From Dipteronia dyeriana (Eukaryota > Streptophyta > Magnoliopsida > Sapindales > Sapindaceae): 64,000 bases of DNA. Of the stretch, positions 49,140 through 59,109 are shown piece by piece. Numbering within the stretch: the stretch's first letter is position 1; each line of letters starts with the position of its first letter. Below the pieces are notes generated by a model. That model saw nothing but the letters and a program-made list of their open reading frames with translations. It was not told where the DNA came from and ran no database searches. The translations under genes and the position numbers were made by a program. The stretch covers positions 6,075,094-6,139,093 of the forward strand of contig CM065302.1 in the NCBI GenBank assembly GCA_032871835.1, written 5' to 3'.

Positions 49140-49352
49140 ATTTTCGGTTAGTATAAATATTATATATTATATATTATTATATTAAATAATATATATATAT
49201 ATACATTATAAAATAATATTACATAAATAATATTAATATTAATAATATCAATATTTCTAAAATATAATATATAATATATATTATATTATATAGAAATATA
49301 TATTAAAATATTATTATATAATATATTATCTGATAATATATAATAATGTATG

Positions 49353-49397
<45 letters not shown>

Positions 49398-49448
49398 ATA
49401 TAATAATATTTATATGACTTATATATAAAATATATTATATTTTATATT
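49140..49448. repeat. (TA)n-rich tract upstream of the viral fragment
   Basis: A/T-only low-complexity sequence with a perfect (TA)n run of about 40 bp near 49355-49394. The viral similarity begins immediately after it. Confidence 0.85.
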
Positions 49449-49449
49449 T

Positions 49450-49459
49450 TATCAGAGCC
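49450..49459 (+). promoter_or_regulatory. remnant tRNA-Met primer site of the pararetrovirus fragment
   Basis: TATCAGAGCC follows the AT tract. The Met-primer consensus is TGGTATCAGAGCC, so the leading TGG-side bases are missing or changed. It is placed about 100 bp before the movement-protein ORF, as expected at the start of a caulimovirid genome map. Confidence 0.5.
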
Positions 49460-49559
49460 TTGATGGCTAAAGCAATCTCTAGACCTGGAGTCCAGGATAA
49501 GAGTTGAACTATTTTGAATTAAATAGAGAAAAATTTGGAGAAAGGGAATCAAAAAACTT

Positions 49560-50226
49560 ATGGCAAAAGACGACAAAAATTCATCGACTTCTACTATTTT
49601 AGCACCTGTAAAACTTTATTCTTCTGTTTCTCTCCCTCATTCTGTAAGGAGAACCCAGTCCAATAAAATACAAAACTTTGTTAAATATACCCATATCCTA
49701 GAGTCTGTCCAGATAAACGAAACCTCTTTATCTCTCATAAATCCTTACACGATCTTCAAGAGAAATAAATCTCTTGCTAGAAAGATAAATTTCCTCATCC
49801 AAAATAGGTATCCACCAGTCAACCAATACATCCAGTCCACGGCACTACACAATTATATGGTTCCAGCCTCATCTGCTGAACAACATGTTGATCTACAAAT
49901 AGATCAACAAATGATCGATAAATGGATCAAAGAAGAATACTCTCATCTGCACATAGGCGCGGTTCGAATTATCCTTACCCTACATGACAGAAAGGGTTTA
50001 CCAATCATTGCTAGGGTTGCTTTACTTAACACCATTTACAAACAATACGAACATACGGTTATTGGCACGTGTCTATCCACTCTTCATGTAGGTAATATAT
50101 CTCTTACATACTACCCTAACTTTAACATCCCCTTAGAGATCACAATCTCCACGATTGCCTCAAAGTATAACTCTAGATTTGTGAGCTCTTATGCTACCAA
50201 ACTCATACATGGCTACACCTCATCAT
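49560..50226 (+). pseudogene. endogenous pararetrovirus movement-protein fragment (Caulimoviridae-like)
   Basis: An ORF from an ATG at 49560 encodes about 222 residues before running into a (TA)n tract that adds a meaningless IYIY tail. The centre (HLHIGAVRIILTLHDRKGLP, ARVALLNTIYKQYEHTVIG and later YYPNFNIPLE) has the signature of the caulimovirid movement-protein family (Pfam MP, PF01107), which enlarges plasmodesmata for cell-to-cell spread. Placement directly after the primer site, as the first ORF, is like petuvirus/florendovirus maps. No capsid, protease, RT or RNase H follows, so this is a fossil piece unable to form a virus. It is flanked on both sides by (TA)n. Family assignment is firm in kind; the genus is a guess. 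Confidence 0.78.
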
Positions 50227-50272
<46 letters not shown>

Positions 50273-50455
50273 TATAAAATATATATTATTATGTAATATA
50301 TTTATATTACATATATTATATATTATATAATACTATTAATATTACTAACATGTATTATATAATATATAATAGTATTTATATATAAATATATAATATATAT
50401 TTTATATTATAATAGTACATGTATATTCATATTATTATTATTATCCATAGTATAT
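50227..50455. repeat. (TA)n tract truncating the viral ORF
   Basis: A perfect (TA)n run at about 50229-50266, then A/T-rich sequence to about 50450. It abruptly ends the movement-protein similarity. Confidence 0.88.
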
Positions 50456-50628
50456 CATGTTATTATAATTGTTTCGTGATTACAGGTATTTTGGTCAAAA
50501 TACTATTAATTTCATTCATTTCAGAAGGAAATAATATTAATTCAGATTTTGATTTTAAAGTCTCAACCAATTAAAGAAATCAGTTTTCCATTCCAATCTC
50601 ATTCTTATTCTCATTCCCAAACGGCACC

Positions 50629-50991
50629 TTAGTGTATAATTCGTTCAAATAATGCTCGATCTTAAACACCAATATCTCATATGGTCAATTGTTAGCTTCT
50701 TAAAAAAAAATACAAATCAACACATACTTTACATTACATACATTGATAATTAAACATCTAATTTTTGTTATAAATTATGAATAGTGTTCCAACTACCAAG
50801 AACAAAAATAACTTACCTATCCATTAACGGGAAAACAAAAAGATAAGACTTCTTTAAAGATTCGAACAAAAACAAAAACGAATCGACTCATAAGAGACAC
50901 AAAGAGAGGCATACAACTAAATTAAAATTTAAAATCGGGTTACACATTAAGCACATACAAAACAAAAACTAACCAAATCTATGAATTTTTG
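50629..50991. other. short spacer, no gene
   Basis: AT-rich sequence between the TIR element and the 3' end of the exonuclease-like pseudogene. Nothing is recognised apart from its likely 3' untranslated region. Confidence 0.45.
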
Positions 50992-51741
50992 TTACGTCGA
51001 AGCATCTAGCATTCCCAACAACCTGTCCCCAATGAAACAAGAAGTATACGCATCATGAATTGCATACTCGATTCCTTCATCCGAAAACCCCACAGCACTC
51101 CAATTAGGGTATGTGATCACTGGTATATTAGCTTTCTCCACCTTAACTTTCGAGACCGGAGACGGCTGACAAGAGCTCGATGAAGCAGTAGTACACGCCA
51201 CTGTATTGATTCTGACTTCCTTATTCAACTCTGCTAAGCCACTATCACAAAGATTAGACTTCTTCAGAACCATAGAAGCCAAATCACACGCTTCAACAAC
51301 ACCACTCAAAGAGATAGATAGAGGCTTTTCATGTGTATGTTGAGAAGTTCCAAAAAGCAATGAAGGAAGAGTTGGAATTCTACAAAGCTCATGTACTAAA
51401 GTTGAACTTGGAAGCTTGTCACGAATTCCATTACCAACAAAACAAACACTCGCGTCTTCCAAAAAATTCTTGAGATTGTAAGGATTTGAGTGAAGTTTAG
51501 CAAGTTATATTATCAAGCAAATATTCAGACTACAGAGAATCGTCAGCTGATCTTTCTTACCAGTACATAACTTGAAATCGATCCCCACAACTGAACACTT
51601 TTGGCGTTGTAAAGAGCTGTTCAACTCAGCGATTTTTCCTTCAAGAATGGCTTCGTTGGTAACTAGAAAAGCTTTAACTTTAGCACCTTGAAAATCTACT
51701 TCATATGTGCCTATTTTGGACAGATATTTCATGGGTATCAT
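50992..51741 (-). pseudogene. Werner-exonuclease-like gene with one nonsense codon
   Basis: The first in-frame ATG is at 51741 (MIPMKYLSKIGTYEVDFQGA). It keeps reading to GLAELNKEV and a C-terminus ending DAST at 50992. It is collinear with the 239-aa gene at 55335-56054 over its whole length. A single TAA at about 51505-51503, after SLNICLII, replaces what is a lysine codon in the paralogue; beyond it the frame is open again (LAKLHSNPYNLKNFLEDASV...). The fold is the DEDDy 3'-5' exonuclease: ExoI region VVGIDFK (D-x-K instead of D-x-E), ExoII region CFVGNGIRDKL, ExoIII YAIHDAYTSCFIGD. Either a young pseudogene or a sequencing error at one base. Confidence 0.8.
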
Positions 51742-51952
51742 TTTGATTATTTCAATCCAGTACACTACCTTTAGTTTCGTATTATCATTTCGTTGCAAAT
51801 GTTTCTTTATATATATGCTCAATAAGCCATCAATGTCAACATGTGCATTTAAAACTCTTCTTTTTTTTTTAATCTGAAAACTCAAGGGGTGGCATTAAAA
51901 CGTTTTTCTCGATAATCAATACTAGTAATTAGTATTAATAAATATTAATTAA

Positions 51953-52627
51953 GAGCAAATTACACTCAACCTCCCTGAGGTTTGGTCTTGCACATAAAAA
52001 TAACTTTATTAATAATTAACACTCACACACCCCTGTTGACTATCTTTTACATTTAAAAGACTAAAATACCTCTGATCAATAAATTAAATTAATAAATTGG
52101 TAATTTTACTAAAGTCCCTACTTTTTGATAAAATGTCACTTATTTAAACGTTTTTATCGTAGTAGAAACTTAAATCTATTGTTTTTCTAAAATATATCAC
52201 TTTAGTCCATTTAACCAAAATACTAACGGTCAACTATAATTATATGTATAAAAGTACGATTTTACCATTGTCAAATAATTTATTGGGTTTTAAAAATAAA
52301 TAATATTAACATGATTTATATATTTTTTTATAATAAACATTTTTTTATATATTTTCCATTATCCGTGCATTAGTTTTTTTTCCTTTTTTTTAATAAAAAA
52401 TTGGATGGATAATGAAACAAACTAATTGATGAATAGTGAAAAATATAAAGTTAAAATAAATAATAAATTGAAAGTACGATTAAAATAAATTTTATCTCGG
52501 TTTGTGGGAGCAATCCTCTCCGATTGTGAGAGTTATAGTTCATATGTAATCTCTTATCAATAGTGAGAGTAGTATTCAGGATCGTAGTTGTATAGTTTAA
52601 TTAATCTCAACAGGTCTTGGCAATAGT

Positions 52628-52686
<59 letters not shown>

Positions 52687-53114
52687 CTTTAACTTTATAT
52701 TTTCCATTATCCATTGATTAGTTTTTTCTTAGAATTAATTTATATTTACAAATAATTTTAATATTATTTATTTTTAAAACTCAATAAATCATTTGAAAAG
52801 GGTAAAAATGTACTTTCATACATATAATTAGAGTGGACCGTTAGTATTTTAATCAAATGAATTAAAGTGATGTATTTTGGAAAAACAAAGGACTTAAGTT
52901 GTTAATATGATAAAGACATTCAAATAAGTGACATTTTACAAAAAATATGGACATTAGTGAAAATAGCTATTTATTAATTTAATTTAGGGATCATGGGTAT
53001 TTTAGTCTTTTAAAGGTAAAAGTTAGTCAACAAGGGGTGTGAGTGTCAATTAATGATAAAGTTGTTTCTAAGTGCAAGATGTCAAACCTTAGGGAGGTTG
53101 AGTGCAATTTGCTC
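51953..53114. mobile_element. Mutator-type MITE with long inverted repeats
   Basis: 1,162 bp with perfect 9-bp direct repeats ATTAATTAA (51944-51952, 53115-53123). The terminal repeats start GAGCAAATTACACTCAACCT and GAGCAAATTGCACTCAACCT and extend for roughly 400 bp per arm with substitutions. A 9-bp duplication plus long TIRs is typical of MULEs. The centre holds a (TA)n run (52633-52682). There is no transposase. Confidence 0.85.
52633..52682. repeat. (TA)n microsatellite
   Basis: About 24 uninterrupted TA units in the centre of the MULE-type MITE. Confidence 0.92.
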
Positions 53115-53194
53115 ATTAATTAATTAATAGGGAGTGGAAATCGAAAGAGTCAAAATTAATTAAGTTGAATTTGGGACTTCCTACAACACAATTA

Positions 53195-53922
53195 AGGATC
53201 GTTTGTTTTTTTGTCTGAAAACTGAATAGAGACTGAAATCTGAATCTGAATGACATGTTTGTTTGTTTTTTCTCACATCTGAATATATTGTCAACACGTT
53301 TGTTTTTTTAAAGTAAAATTGTCCGAATATAAGTAATTTTACATTTATACGTATGTTAAACAATGAAACATATAATATGGAATGAAAACAATCCAAAAAT
53401 AATAATTATATACGAACACATATGATCATGATCTTCATCTTTGATTACAAACAAACTTCATTTTTCTAAGAAAAGATTTTATTTTATTTTTAGAAAAATA
53501 AAAAATACATTAGGAAAACTTGTACAAAACACTAATATATATATATACATCACCATAATATTATAATAAAGTATCGATATTAAACATCAATATACACAGT
53601 GATTTTGGTTCTTTTTTATTTTTAAAACTATTTAAAATAAGCAATATATTAAAATAAAGATTTCTATACCATATGTAATTTTATTTTGATGAAATTAGAA
53701 ATATGTTATATATGGGGATAGTATCGGAAGAAAAGATTTTATATTGCATTTAATGCAATTCAGTGATTTGTAATTAAGTTAAAAGTCATGATTTGTTACT
53801 TGTTATTTTAAGTTGTTTTTTAGGATTTTTATTTTGTTTGACCACTTAAAAAAACAAACAAAACAACTTAATAATTATAATTTAGTCCCATTAAGTTTTA
53901 AGTGGAAAAAACAAACAATCCC
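53195..53922. mobile_element. PIF/Harbinger-type MITE (TTA duplication)
   Basis: 728 bp with TTA on both sides (53192-53194, 53923-53925). The ends are AGGATCGTTTGTTTTTTTG and, in reverse complement, GGGATTGTTTGTTTTTTCC. It is AT-rich inside with no coding potential. Confidence 0.7.
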
Positions 53923-54469
53923 TTAGTTTTTTTTTTTTTTTAAAGTATATAATTAGTTAACAGTTAGTCATCAGCTAAATAACAACAAACTTTGGCCATT
54001 AAAAGTGTTAGAATAAACTTTAGTTTAGATTACATATATCCCATCAAATTAGATAATACTTTAATTTACACTTCATTATTAAGATTTTGGTAATGGAGCC
54101 CAATTACTAGATCGAATTAGTACATCTAAAAAAAGAAAAAAAGAAAGAAAGAAAAAATATGGATCCAATTATTAAGTATATTATAAAATGTTGCAAAGTG
54201 TTTGAATAAAACACAGGTGTTTGAAGAAATTTCAAGCAGAAAAACTAATAAAAGAGAAAGCAGTGAATTTGGACCTCCATTGAAACAAATTATAAAATTC
54301 ATCACAAGTGAAACGTGGAATCTCAATTTGATCCCATAGTCGTCGTCTAAACACTTGTGGAGACAGTGAGGAAATGTAGTAATGGTATAGCTGGATTATC
54401 AAGAAACGATTCCATACACAAAGGACTGCCAACTCTTAAAAAAACCTAGGGATTCCAACCATTATTATG

Positions 54470-54730
54470 GAACTTAACATAGAACCCTGCAACAAGAGGC
54501 ACATTTGTGAATCTGGAACATATGTGAATCCTCCAAATTTCTCATTTCTACTAACAAGTTTAAGCAGAGCATCGACTCCTACGACAGGCCTATAAAGTGA
54601 AGCTCTCAACTCAGCAATTTAGTATCAACCACTGCTATTGTTGACAACACTTGCCTAAACTATAGCACCATGAATTTCAACCTCATATACACATTTTTAT
54701 ACTGGTGAAATGGTTTCATTCTAATCAATT
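54470..54730 (-). pseudogene. exonuclease-like gene relic
   Basis: Minus strand with several stops: KCVYEVEIHGAIV, ASVVNNSSG, IAELRASLYRPVVGVDALLK. These align with the N-terminal half of the 55335-56054 protein (GIYEVECQGTKVKA, KIVEFKTSL, PVVGIDF). The rest is missing or unrecognisable. It is located about 0.6 kb beyond the 3' end of the intact copy, same strand, a decayed tandem duplicate. Confidence 0.62.
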
Positions 54731-54753
54731 TGGAGTAAACTATTATTCTTGTG

Positions 54754-54756
<3 letters not shown>

Positions 54757-54810
<54 letters not shown>
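54757..54810. repeat. (TA)n microsatellite
   Basis: About 27 uninterrupted TA units between two exonuclease-like copies. Confidence 0.92.
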
Positions 54811-54813
<3 letters not shown>

Positions 54814-55334
54814 AAAGTCTCTTTCAGTCTATATGATTTTCAGTTGACAATTATTAATTTGTTCGGATAAGATTAATGGTCCTGTGTTGATCAAAAAAGA
54901 AAATGGAGGCATTGGAGAGTTGGTTTACTATTTCAGAAGCAATGCATGTATCTCACTATCTGTACCCATCAAATTAAAAGCATGGTGGCATTGGAAAATA
55001 GAACGGCCGTGTACATGTAAACGTTACCTTGGAAGATCAATTTTTTGTTTTTTGTTTTGTTTTTTTGAGGACCATATTCTTTGTTGAAAGTAATAAATTA
55101 GTAACATGCTTCAATAACTGTGAGTATATAAGTCCAAGAATCAACAAATAAATGGTGTACCTAAAACAATTAAACTTTACGGTTACTGAGATAATGCTGT
55201 ACAACAAAAATTAAGCTCGGAATCCGGATCATATAATATAATAAAAACAAGAGTATCTCAAGAAAAATCAATATCAAAATCCTGGATCCACATTAGGCAC
55301 ATAAAAACGTTTAATAATACAACTCATTTACTGC

Positions 55335-56054
55335 TTAATTAGTAGCATCAACCAATTCCAACATCTTGTACCCAATAAAACAACAAGTACAAGCATCATA
55401 AATTGCATACTTGATGTCTTCATCCGAGAATGCCACTGCTTTCCAATCAGGGATACATTTGATCATCTCAGGCAAACTAGCTTTCTCCTCCATAACTTTC
55501 GAGTCCGTCACCGGACTAGGCGACCAAGATGAAGCAATACTAGCAACTGTACTATTGATTCTAACTTCTGTATCCAACTCTGCTAATCCACATTTACAGA
55601 GTTTAGGTTTTTTCAAAACCTTAGCAGCCAAATCACACACTTCAACAATTTCACTCATATAGAAGGATCGAGGCTGTCCAGCATCAGACACCCAATTCTC
55701 ACTTCCTAAAGTTAATCCTGGAAGCTTGTCAGGAATTCCAGTACCCACAAAACACAAATTCCTGTCAGCCAAAACCCCATCTAGACTGAGAGGATATGAG
55801 TGAATTTTGGGTACTTTAATCAGCAAGCAATGATTCTGCCCACAAAGAATAACCAGCTCAACTTTCTTATCACAATAATTTACCTTAAAATCGATCCCCA
55901 CAACAGGACACCCTTGATTTTGCAAGGAAGTTTTAAACTCAACAATTTTGGCATCAAGAAAGTCTTCATGGTCAACAAGAATAGCCTTAACTTTAGTACC
56001 TTGACATTCCACTTCGTATATACCCATTTTTGACAGATATTTCGTAGGTATCAT
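55335..56054 (-). CDS. Werner-exonuclease-like DEDDy-fold protein, probably altered active site
   Basis: An intronless ORF of 239 aa from the ATG at 56054. It matches the fold of plant Werner-syndrome-like 3'-5' exonucleases (RNase H-like superfamily), which trim DNA or RNA ends. The core strand is PVVGIDFKVNY (50-60), the second strand LVILCGQNHCLLI (67-79), ExoII region CFVGTGIPDKLPGL (101-114), helix GLAELDTEV (156-164) and ExoIII YAIYDACTCCFIGYKML (216-232), with Y216 and D220 in Y-x3-D spacing. In ExoI the expected D-x-E reads D55-F-K57, so one metal-binding acid is replaced by lysine. The ExoII region is one residue short. The protein may be a nucleic-acid binder or regulator rather than a nuclease. 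It is the only uninterrupted member of the local family. A candidate solo LTR lies 59 bp upstream in the same orientation. Expression is unknown. Confidence 0.8.
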   Translation of the reverse strand: MIPTKYLSKMGIYEVECQGTKVKAILVDHEDFLDAKIVEFKTSLQNQGCPVVGIDFKVNYCDKKVELVILCGQNHCLLIKVPKIHSYPLSLDGVLADRNLCFVGTGIPDKLPGLTLGSENWVSDAGQPRSFYMSEIVEVCDLAAKVLKKPKLCKCGLAELDTEVRINSTVASIASSWSPSPVTDSKVMEEKASLPEMIKCIPDWKAVAFSDEDIKYAIYDACTCCFIGYKMLELVDATN

Positions 56055-56113
56055 TTTGATTGTTATTCTCAATCAAAACCTAACAGGTATCCTTTGAAAA
56101 GGAGGTCTTAGAT

Positions 56114-56905
56114 TGTTGAGTTTTGGTCGACTAAAAACCCTAACACACTACCTGTTCTACACCTGCAAGATTCACTTGAAAAGTAAGAACAATAATAATA
56201 CCTAAAGTAATAACCACAGCAATTATACAACAACAAATTGAAGATTCACAAATAAAGAAAACAGAAGAGAAAATGACACAAGGATTTAACACGGTTGAGC
56301 TACACAGAGAAACTCTTACCAAATACGAATGTCTTACAAACAAGATTACACCAACAGAAACCTCAATCTAACAATACAACTGAAAACCAACCTATAAACC
56401 TCACTCAATCTTTTCAAAGATCCACAAAGAAATCTCTCAAACTCACAACCAAGTGTACACACTCAGAGTACTCTACAAAAAATTCAGTAATCTCATAAAG
56501 ATTACAACGAAAAACACACTTGGATTCACCAAGATTTACACAGATTACAAAACAGCTTTTTAGAGAACTTTCGAGAGCAAAGGAAACCCTAATCAGAGAA
56601 AATGAAATCCGATCGGCTTTCACTCTCTTGCTAGCTTATATAGGCTTATCGGTTGAGTCACATGAGTAATCTGAAGCTGCCATAAAAACTTGCCACATTA
56701 GATTCTCTCACGTGACAATATCAGCTCATCAGATTGTTATTTGATATTCACGAAAAACGACACCGTTCTTCACTAAGTCAACAATGGTCAGCTTTTGGTT
56801 TGATTTCAGATTGTTGATGTTTGTTCTAGATTGGGCTTCCGGGTTGGGCATCATGTTGGACTTCCTGCTTGGGCCTATAACTTGCTAAGATGGGCTAACC
56901 CAACA
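56114..56905 (-). mobile_element. probable solo LTR immediately upstream of the exonuclease-like gene
   Basis: 792 bp bounded by TG...CA with short inverted ends (TGTTGAGT at 56114, CCCAACA ending at 56905). On the minus strand it carries a TATATAAG box near 56638 and reads toward the gene at 56054. The 59 bp between the LTR and the ATG resemble the corresponding sequence of the paralogue at 51741, so the LTR interrupted the ancestral upstream region. No matching 5-bp duplication (TAGAT versus TCAAA) and no second copy in the window. Confidence 0.6.
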
Positions 56906-57566
56906 TCAAAAAAAAAATATACACGATAAATCTCTCACGAGAGATCTATTATTATTTTAATTTCGATAAAAATCTTAATAAAATAATAATATTTTTTTTT
57001 TTATGAATTTTGATCTGAAATTTTATGTGAATGATAGGTTCATTGAAATCTACATATGAATAAAATTTGAGAATTTTTCAGACACTATAACTATTTTTCT
57101 TGATTTTTCTATATTTCGTTCAATTTCCTGATGCTTTCGTATTTAAAAAAATCTGGAAAAATATTTCTAGTACTTAAAAAAAATCAATTTTTATTCATAG
57201 GTACAATTCATTAAAATTATCATTCACAATACAGATTAAAATTCATAAAAATCGATATGATTTCATCAAGATACTTATCGAAATTGAAATAATAGATCAC
57301 TCATACGAAATTCAATATATATATATATATCCATGACCCCATTTTTTATATGATTTTTAACACAACTTCTTGGTCATTGGATCTTACATCTTTTAATGGA
57401 TAGGATTTTATCTCTTTTTATTTCCTTATTTAATACTTTATCTGTCCAAAATATTATTATTTTACTAAACTCACTCACCTTATTTAATTTTGTCTTTTAT
57501 ATATTTTTCTTTTCTTTTCTTTTTTTATTTTACACTTTTTTTCTTTTTTATTTTTTTATAATTTTA
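56906..57566. other. AT-rich spacer, no gene
   Basis: Contains an internal inverted similarity around 56935-57300: GATCTATTATTATTTTAATTTC and its reverse near the right edge, with AAAATTCATAAAAATCGAT-type repeats. This suggests a decayed foldback element. No coding sequence is seen. Confidence 0.45.
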
Positions 57567-58284
57567 GGATTAATATTAAAAATCTCCCCTCACCTTTGAA
57601 TTATTATTGAATGTATAGTTACAAATAATTTTATTTTAGAAACCTCCCATATAGACTAACATCGTTAGCATTCCGTCTGTGTTGACTGGGTTTAACCATT
57701 AAAAAGTCTAAAATATCTATACCTAATTTTTAATTGTAAGAATTGCTCATTATACCATCATACGTTTACCAAATAAAAATTAATAAAATATTACAAAATG
57801 CGAGAATGTTAATTTGCAAAAGAGAAGTTATTTTATAGACAATTTTATCTCTAAAAATAACAAAATTATAAATGAACCAACACCGTTGAAAATAAACCAA
57901 AATATTTATTCATTTTTGTATTTATTTATCTTTTTTTATATATAAATCTAAACAAATACTCATTTTCAATGGTTTTGGTTTATTTGTAATTTTGTTTTTT
58001 TCAGGGATAAAATTGTTCACAAAATAATTTTTCCTTTACAGGTTAATATTCTCACATTTGGTATCATTTTATTATTTTATTTGGTAAAAGTATAAGGATA
58101 TAATAGTCAATTCATACAATTGAAACTTAAATTGGGACATTTTATATTTTTTAATAGTCAAACTTGATCAACACAAACAGAATGCTAACGGTGTTAGTTC
58201 ATAGGGGAGGTTTCGATAATAAAAGCATTTAACTAAACATCCAATAATAGTTCAAATGTGATGAGAAATTTTTAATATTAACCC
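57567..58284. mobile_element. foldback/MITE element with long inverted repeats
   Basis: The left arm starts GGATTAATATTAAAAAT. The right arm in reverse complement starts GGGTTAATATTAAAAAT. Both continue with similar sequence (CTCACCTTTGAATTATTATTG versus CATCACATTTGAACTATTATTG, given here in part). Further inside, TTAGCATTCCGTCTGTGTTGA and its inverted counterpart pair up. No clear target duplication was found. Confidence 0.65.
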
Positions 58285-58792
58285 TTTCAATAATTCCGAT
58301 GAAAAATCTATATTGATCACAATGGTTTTATATAAGGATGATTTCTACATCTTTTTTTTTATTTTTGGCCTAAATTTGATTTAATGATATGAAGTTCGAA
58401 AAATAACAATAAATTTAGACTATTTGTTTATCAAAGTCAAAAAAATATGAGCACAAAACATAAAAAATAAAAATAAAAAATTACCATTTTTAGGCCTTGG
58501 GCTGGCACCGCTAGTTAACCAACCTCAGTTAATGGTGTAAAAATGGACTGGCCTGACCCATTAGGCACGGCCTGGCCAGGTCCGTTTTTGGAAATAGGTG
58601 GGGCCTGGTCTGGCCCATTTTCGAAAACAGAGGCACAACAAGGCATGTCGTCCTGCCTCAAGCGGGCCGTGCCTGGTCGGTCCGCGTGCCTGGTCTGGCC
58701 AGCCTGGTCTGGCGAGTCTGGCCTGGCGGCCCTGGTCCGGGGGGCTTGGCGGGCCTGGTCTATAATAATTTTTCAAATTACGTTTGTTTGGA

Positions 58793-58841
58793 TTTAGGAT
58801 TTAGGATTTAGGGTTTAGGGTTTAGGGTTTAGGGTTTAGGG
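58793..58841 (+). repeat. interstitial plant telomere repeat
   Basis: Seven exact heptamers in a row: two TTTAGGA followed by five TTTAGGG. It lies inside the hAT element between the GC-rich subterminal part and the transposase 3' end. Confidence 0.93.
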
Positions 58842-59109
58842 TTTGAAATGAATAAAGAAAAAGAAATATTTTTTATTTATTTAATTATTTTTCACTTATG
58901 GAATTCAGTATTACATATTTACATGATTGCCTCATTAAAAACCTTACTAAGAAAAACCCAGTGGGATAAAAACTTGGTAAGGAAAAAAGAGTGCAACCGT
59001 TTTACAACTTACAACTAAATAATAAATACATATGTAAAAGTATAACCTTGTTCTGGCCTTGTCCACTACCTACAGGGTCATCAATATATAGATTGTTGAA
59101 ATTTAGAAT

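Larger units (their letters stand above)
47418..50628. mobile_element. putative TIR element enclosing AT repeats and foreign segments
   Basis: The left end GGTCATGTTTGGTTGGATG...ATAGAATG and right end, in reverse complement, GGTGCCGTTTGGGAATGAG...AAGAATG form a diverged inverted pair with further GGAATGGAA-type subterminal repeats (47480-47560 and 50570-50600). No convincing target duplication is seen. The interior is (TA)n-rich and holds a GC-richer island and the pararetrovirus fragment. The outer element is probably a MITE into which these were inserted. Confidence 0.45.

Noticed and set aside
49451..49520. Possible tRNA gene next to the viral fragment
   Set aside because: Only the Met-primer complement is present; no cloverleaf arms or anticodon loop could be formed by eye.
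50227..50330. C-terminal IYIYIY tail of the movement-protein frame
   Set aside because: It is translation of a (TA)n microsatellite, not protein-coding sequence.
54232..54432. 66-codon minus-strand ORF near the exonuclease-like relic
   Set aside because: No alignment to the paralogues or to any domain I recognise; probably chance.
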